Source: an uncultured Steroidobacter sp.
GTDB lineage: Bacteria; Pseudomonadota; Gammaproteobacteria; Steroidobacterales; Steroidobacteraceae
DNA length: 53,105 nucleotides
Assembly: GCF_937958065.1 (NCBI RefSeq)
Contig: NZ_CALFXI010000115.1
Coordinates: forward strand, 1 to 53,105
Direction of reading: 5' to 3'
Position numbers and translations under genes: made by a program. Positions 49,216 to 53,105 of this stretch are shown in pieces (the first letter of the stretch is position 1; each line of letters starts with the position of its first letter). The notes under the pieces were generated by a model, which saw nothing but the letters and a program-made list of their open reading frames with translations, was not told the DNA's origin and did no database searches.

Positions 49216-49956
49216 TCACGACGGGTACGAAACGCCTTCACTCAATGCAGCCACATCCTGCGACGACGTGACGTAGCCATGAACTTGCATCACCAGCAGC
49301 ACTGCACTCGCCGCGATCAGTGCGCCGTTGGTCGCGCGCGTGAACGCCGGGAAAGCTGTGCTCGTGCGCCAGACCCTGACGACCGCGGTCATCAGCGCGA
49401 GCGCGGCGATCTGACCGAATTCGACGCCGACATTGAAGGCGATGATCTTGGTCACCAGCTCCGGATCCTTCGCCAGCGTCATCTGCTGCAATCGGGTAGA
49501 CAGGCCGAAGCCGTGAATCAGCCCGAACACGAACACCATGAACAGCAGATTCGGCGCGGGCCGGCCGAACCAGCGACGAAACAAATCCAGATTCTCGAAC
49601 GCCTTGTAAGCCACGGTGAGCGCGATCACGGCGTCCACCAGATACGGATTGGCCGTGATGCCCGCCAGCGTCGCGAACAACAGCGTGATGGTGTGACCTG
49701 CCGTGAACGCCGTGATGAACACGACAATCTGACTGAAGCGCGTCAGAAACAGCATCACGCCGAGCAGGAACAGCAGGTGATCGTAGCCAGTGAGCATGTG
49801 CTCGGCGCCGATCCACGCGGCATCGGAGAAGCCGCCGATCAACATGCGCTGCTGCGCCTGTTCGCTGACGGAGTGCGCCACCGCGCCGGCAGCGGCGAGC
49901 ATCATGCCCGCCGCGCCGCTCACAACACACAACAGCTTTGAAAATCGATCTCTCAC
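49216..49956 (-). CDS. hupE: HupE/UreJ-type nickel permease
   Basis: An inner-membrane protein of 246 residues with a signal-like first helix and about six transmembrane segments. The family motif with metal-binding histidine and aspartate is GAEHMLTGYDHLLFLLGVML; a second is ITAFTAGHTITLLFATLAG, and a third FGLIHGFGLSTRLQQM. HupE/UreJ proteins import nickel for hydrogenase or urease. It is the first gene of the minus-strand operon and is divergent from nikR across a 184-base gap, so nickel-dependent repression is expected. No hydrogenase or urease genes are in the window. Confidence 0.9.
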   Translation of the reverse strand: MRDRFSKLLCVVSGAAGMMLAAAGAVAHSVSEQAQQRMLIGGFSDAAWIGAEHMLTGYDHLLFLLGVMLFLTRFSQIVVFITAFTAGHTITLLFATLAGITANPYLVDAVIALTVAYKAFENLDLFRRWFGRPAPNLLFMVFVFGLIHGFGLSTRLQQMTLAKDPELVTKIIAFNVGVEFGQIAALALMTAVVRVWRTSTAFPAFTRATNGALIAASAVLLVMQVHGYVTSSQDVAALSEGVSYPS

Positions 49957-50011
49957 CGCGCCTCACACCCTTCTCGAGTTATTCGCATCGAACCGTCCGA
50001 GGCGCGAGCAG

Positions 50012-50053
50012 GTGTATGATGATTTCAGAATATTTCACACCTGTTTCAGAGTA
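50012..50053. promoter_or_regulatory. NikR-like operator and nearby direct repeats in the hupE/nikR divergent region
   Basis: GTATGA (50014-50019) and TCACAC (50035-50040) form inverted half-sites 15 bases apart, close to the Escherichia coli NikR pattern GTATGA-N16-TCATAC; a wider view is GTGTATGA/TTTCACAC. A direct repeat TTTCAGA(A/G)TA lies at 50023-50032 and 50044-50053, 21 bases apart. The site stands between the divergent hupE and nikR starts. Confidence 0.55.
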
Positions 50054-50140
50054 ACAACTTTTTTGTTGGCCCCTGCATGACGCACGCGAATGCGTGTATT
50101 CCTTTGAGTTATGCTGCCGGCCTCGTTCCCGAGCACAGCC

Positions 50141-50605
50141 ATGCGACGACTCACCATTTCCATCGACGACGAGCTCGCCGACACCTTCGATCGATTCATG
50201 CAGCAGAAGGGTTACCAGAACCGCTCCGAAGCGTTTCGCGATCTGTTGCGCGGCGAGCTGGACCGGGACAGCGTGGACCAGGGCGGCGCGCACCATTGCG
50301 TGGCAGCGCTGAGTTACGTCTACAACCACCACGAGCGCCAGCTCGCCGGCCGGCTCGCACAGCTGCAGCACGATCATCACGACGTGACGGTCTCGACCAT
50401 GCACGCGCACCTGGATCACGACAATTGCATCGAGACCATGATCCTGCGCGGCCATACCCAGGAGGTGGTGCGATTCGCACAGGCCCTGATCGCCGAGAAG
50501 GGCGTGCGCCATGGCAAGTTCAACGTGATCCCGGTGGAGTCGGAAGCCAACGGCCGGACGCATCACGCCCACCATCATCACGTCCACTTGCGACCGCACC
50601 GCTGA
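50141..50605 (+). CDS. nikR: NikR, nickel-responsive repressor
   Basis: A protein of 154 residues. A ribbon-helix-helix DNA-binding domain (RRLTISIDDELADTFDRFMQQKGYQNRSEAFRDLLR, residues 2-37) is followed by an ACT-like regulatory domain. Nickel ligands match the family: H-x10-H-x-H-x5-C in HHDVTVSTMHAHLDHDNC. The C-terminus is extended by a histidine-rich tail (THHAHHHHVHLRPHR), which is unusual. With nickel bound, NikR represses uptake genes, here the divergent hupE operon and perhaps itself. The ATG at 50141 starts the conserved MRRLTIS; earlier in-frame codons are not conserved. Confidence 0.95.
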   Translation: MRRLTISIDDELADTFDRFMQQKGYQNRSEAFRDLLRGELDRDSVDQGGAHHCVAALSYVYNHHERQLAGRLAQLQHDHHDVTVSTMHAHLDHDNCIETMILRGHTQEVVRFAQALIAEKGVRHGKFNVIPVESEANGRTHHAHHHHVHLRPHR

Positions 50606-50621
50606 AGCCGCGATCATCTCG

Positions 50622-50738
50622 GTGCTGGGCAGGACGCCGAATGTGCCGGGCAGGATGCCCAAATGTGCCGGGCAGGATGCCCAAATGCAGCGAGCACAGG
50701 GACGTGCAGGAGCTGCCAGCGAGCACAGGGACGTGCAG
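50622..50738. repeat. Short tandem mini-hairpin repeats after nikR
   Basis: Three units of a 21-22-base sequence (50622-50642 degenerate; 50643-50664 and 50665-50686 identical) each contain GGGC-AGGAT-GCCC, or a weaker version in the first. Two identical 22-base units of another sequence (50688-50709 and 50717-50738, seven bases apart) each contain GCAC-AGGGAC-GTGC. The array lies wholly between nikR and the oxidoreductase and could form a row of small stems in RNA. Confidence 0.8.
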
Positions 50739-50765
50739 TTGACGAATTCTCCGTGGAGATGACCG

Positions 50766-51878
50766 ATGCGATCCAAACTGTTCACGCCGGCTCAGGTCGG
50801 CCCGCTCACGCTCGCCAACCGCATCGTGATTGCGCCCATGTGCCAGTATTCAGCCGACAACGGCTGCATGACCGACTGGCACCTGATCCATCTCGGTCAG
50901 CTGGCGTTGTCAGGGGCCGGGCTGTTGACCATCGAAGCAACCGCCGTCAAACCCGAAGGCCGAATCACGTATGCCGACGTCGGGCTGTACTCGGAGGAGA
51001 CCGAGAGCGCGATGCGACGGGTGTTGGAATCGGTGCGCCGCTGGTCGGATATGCCGATCGGGATTCAGCTCGCGCATGCCGGCCGCAAGGCGTCCACGGA
51101 TTTGCCTTGGAAAGGCGGTGCGCAGCTGGCGCCCACTCATGCGCAGGGCTGGCAAACTGAAGCACCCTCAGCGCTGGCCTTTCACGAAACAGACAATGCG
51201 CCGGCCGCTTTGGATCGCGATGGATTGAAAGACGTTCGCGATGCCTTCGTCGCCTCTGCGCGCCGCGCCGTGAACCTCGGTCTCGACGCGATCCAGTTAC
51301 ACGGTGCGCACGGCTACTTGCTGCACCAGTTTCTGTCGCCGCTGTCGAATCGACGCACTGACGAATACGGCGGCTCGCTCGAAAATCGCATGCGCTTTCC
51401 GCTCGAAGTGTTCGACGCCGTCCGAGCGGCCGTGCCCGCCGACAAGCCGGTCAGCATCCGCGTCTCGGGAACGGATTGGGCCGCCGGCGGCTGGGACATC
51501 GAGCAAACCGTGGAGTTCGCGCGAGCGCTGGAGGCGCGCGGCTGCAACGCCATCCATGTTTCGAGCGGCGGACTGACACCGTCGCAGAAGATCTGGATCG
51601 GTCCCGGCTATCAGGTGCCGCTGGCACGAGCAGTCAAAGCGGCGGTGAAGATGCCGGTGATCGCAGTGGGACTGATCAACGACTTCGAGCACGCCGAATC
51701 GGTGCTCGTTGCCGGCGATGCCGATTTCATCGCGCTCGCGCGAGCCATGCTCTACAACCCACGCTGGCCGTGGCACGCCGCCGCTCACTTCGGCGCGCAG
51801 GTGAAAGCGCCCGATCAGTATCTGCGCTCTCAGCCGGCGCGATTCCGTGGCTTGTTCGATATGCGCGCGGACGACTGA
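50766..51878 (+). CDS. NADH:flavin oxidoreductase, Old Yellow Enzyme family (YqjM-like)
   Basis: An FMN ene-reductase-like enzyme of 370 residues. It begins LFTPAQVGPLTLANRIVIAPMCQYSADNGCMTDWHL, with the cysteine in MCQYSA typical of the YqjM/thermophilic-like class, then QLAHAGRKAS, the H-x-x-H-like pair in QLHGAHGYLLHQFLSPLSNRR, TDEYGGSLENR, a SSGG phosphate-binding segment and ADFIALARAML. Such enzymes reduce activated C=C bonds of enones or nitro compounds with NAD(P)H. GGAG precedes the ATG at 50766. It is not obviously linked to nikR, and the repeat array separates them. Confidence 0.93.
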   Translation: MRSKLFTPAQVGPLTLANRIVIAPMCQYSADNGCMTDWHLIHLGQLALSGAGLLTIEATAVKPEGRITYADVGLYSEETESAMRRVLESVRRWSDMPIGIQLAHAGRKASTDLPWKGGAQLAPTHAQGWQTEAPSALAFHETDNAPAALDRDGLKDVRDAFVASARRAVNLGLDAIQLHGAHGYLLHQFLSPLSNRRTDEYGGSLENRMRFPLEVFDAVRAAVPADKPVSIRVSGTDWAAGGWDIEQTVEFARALEARGCNAIHVSSGGLTPSQKIWIGPGYQVPLARAVKAAVKMPVIAVGLINDFEHAESVLVAGDADFIALARAMLYNPRWPWHAAAHFGAQVKAPDQYLRSQPARFRGLFDMRADD

Positions 51879-51896
51879 GCGCCCCTGCTTCGCAGG

Positions 51897-53105
51897 TTAC
51901 AGGGATCGTTGCGCCCGGATGTTGTCTGCCTGCTCCGGATGCAGCTCGCGCATGAGCGCGTCCAGCTTCTCTCGCTGCTTGGTGTCTTCGTAGAAGCGAA
52001 CCACACGGCTGCGGGCCAACTCGCGCGTCGCTGCATCGACTCCGTCGGCGACGGCGAGGATGCGATAGCTTTCAACGATCTTTCGTTCGGCCTCGCGATG
52101 CTTGCCTTCTTTATGCAGCACCTCGCCGAGCGCGCTGGTCGATCGCGCAGCTCGCCATTCGGGCGCCCCGGTCCGCATCCAGCGATTGGCCGCTGCCGTG
52201 AAATGGGCTTCGGCATCGGCAAGCTTGCCAGTGGCCGCCAGGACCTCGCCAAGGTAGTGCTCGGCGGACGCGACGTATTGATGGTCGGGAGGCAGGCTCT
52301 TGCCGAACAATTCGAGCGTGTCGCGCAGCAGTGGCTCGGCCTCCTCGAACCTCGACTCTCGTATCAGCACCGTCCCCAGCATGGTCTGCAGAAATCCTAT
52401 TTTCGCATACGCCGTGCTGTTGGCATTGCGATGGATCGCGATCGCCTCTCGCACCAGTTTCTCGGCGGCTTCAGTGTTCCCTTGCGCCAGGCGCACTTGA
52501 GCGAGCGACGACATGGTTTCCGCCACCGCCGGATTGGATTTGAACAGCGCTCGCTGCGTCGCCAGCGTGCACTCGTAAATCGGCGCGGCCGCTGCGAGCT
52601 TGCCCTGGTACAGCAGCGTTTCGGCGAGCACGAAGTCCGCTTTGACCCGATCGGGATGGCGTACGTCGACGGATTCATAGATCCCGACCGACTCGCGCGC
52701 GACCGCCTCCGCTCGAGCATAGTCGTCCAGCCAGGTATAGAGGTTGGCCTGTTCGCTCAGAATGCTGGCGATCTCCGGATCCCGGGGGCCTTTCACACGG
52801 CGCATCAGTTCCAGCGCCTGGTCGAATGCGGCGAGCGCCTCGACGGGGCGACTGCGCATCGTTTCGAGCCGACCGATCTCCGCCAGCAGCTTCGCCCTGG
52901 CCTCCTCGTCGGTCTCTCCGAGGCTCGCCATCAGCGCTTGCGCCTGACCGAAATGCTCATCCGATTGTTGCGCCAGTCCGGCATCCCGTTCCGCAATCGC
53001 AAGCTCGATCAGAGTGGTCACCAGCTTCGGCCCCTGGCCCGCGGCTTCACGCCGCAGTCGGAGCGCCTTCTCGAGCTGATCGACGGCTTCGTTGGGCTCG
53101 CCCAG
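51897..53105 (-). CDS. TPR-repeat protein, C-terminal part (cut by right edge)
   Basis: The frame is open to the right edge, giving at least 402 residues. It consists of successive tetratricopeptide-like helix pairs: EAVDQLEKALRLRREAAG, EIASILSEQANLYTWLDDYARAEAVARESVGIYE, ADFVLAETLLYQGKLAAAAPIYE, VAETMSSLAQVRLAQGNTEAAEKLVREAIAIH, GTVLIRESRFEEAEPLLRDTLELF, SAEHYLGEVLAATGKLADAEAHF. Such arrays are frequent at the C-terminus of bacterial serine/threonine kinases and of signalling ATPases; the missing N-terminus would show which. It is convergent with the oxidoreductase. Confidence 0.85.
   Translation of the reverse strand: MGEPNEAVDQLEKALRLRREAAGQGPKLVTTLIELAIAERDAGLAQQSDEHFGQAQALMASLGETDEEARAKLLAEIGRLETMRSRPVEALAAFDQALELMRRVKGPRDPEIASILSEQANLYTWLDDYARAEAVARESVGIYESVDVRHPDRVKADFVLAETLLYQGKLAAAAPIYECTLATQRALFKSNPAVAETMSSLAQVRLAQGNTEAAEKLVREAIAIHRNANSTAYAKIGFLQTMLGTVLIRESRFEEAEPLLRDTLELFGKSLPPDHQYVASAEHYLGEVLAATGKLADAEAHFTAAANRWMRTGAPEWRAARSTSALGEVLHKEGKHREAERKIVESYRILAVADGVDAATRELARSRVVRFYEDTKQREKLDALMRELHPEQADNIRAQRSL

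Noticed and set aside
50622..50738. Possible CRISPR array
   Set aside because: Units are contiguous or seven bases apart, with no spacer-sized unique sequence and no cas genes nearby.

Overview
The window is a high-GC, densely coded stretch of a bacterial chromosome. Its gene content points to a gammaproteobacterium of the Xanthomonadales/Steroidobacteraceae type, or a similar TonB-receptor-rich proteobacterium: three TonB-dependent receptors, an exported esterase/glycosidase locus with a halogenase-like flavoprotein and SapC, DUF1552/DUF1592 exported proteins, Tat and lipoprotein signals, and NikR. The taxonomic guess is inference; there is no rRNA or tRNA in the window. I see no insertion sequence, integrase, CRISPR array or phage gene.

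Layout. (1) 1-9438, minus strand: a tightly packed, partly overlapping operon reading TonB receptor, tryptophan-halogenase-like flavoprotein, SapC-like protein, esterase with an N-terminal immunoglobulin-like domain, second esterase, JmjC/cupin-like oxygenase, GH3 glycosidase (cut by the window edge). A divergent IclR regulator follows at 9994. It looks like a plant-polysaccharide (possibly feruloylated xylan) utilisation locus. (2) 10854-16275: a FadR-type GntR regulator, an AsmA protein, two small exported proteins and a BASS/ACR3-type carrier. (3) 16291-37441: a large catabolic region. Minus strand: TonB receptor, exported creatininase-like protein, then a second transcription unit with four exported proteins of unknown role (DUF1592 lipoprotein, Tat-exported DUF1552, COG4315 repeat protein, 387-residue protein) followed by GabT and GabD. 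Plus strand: sodium/solute symporter, guanidinobutyrase-type ureohydrolase, tri-haem cytochrome c, AruI-like 2-ketoarginine decarboxylase, aldehyde dehydrogenase and a double-length Lrp/AsnC regulator. AruI, aldehyde dehydrogenase, ureohydrolase, GabT and GabD together form the 2-ketoarginine -> guanidinobutyraldehyde -> guanidinobutyrate -> GABA -> succinate route. A matching promoter sequence stands before both minus-strand units, tying the exported proteins to the receptor. (4) 37622-39190: an orphan protein, a PaiB-like flavin-binding protein and a GFA zinc protein. (5) 39478-43066: a type II lanthipeptide precursor and its LanM synthetase, separated by a strong hairpin, with no transporter beside them; an alpha/beta hydrolase and a large lipoprotein follow. 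(6) 45969-50605: a nickel-uptake locus (HupE-type permease, TonB receptor, DUF4198 protein, small membrane-anchored protein) divergent from nikR, with a NikR-like operator between. (7) 50622-53105: a short array of mini-hairpin repeats, an Old Yellow Enzyme family oxidoreductase and the C-terminal part of a TPR protein.

The parts most worth a second look are the four-protein exported module coupled to guanidino-compound catabolism, the halogenase/SapC/JmjC group beside a TonB receptor, and the transporter-less lanthipeptide pair.
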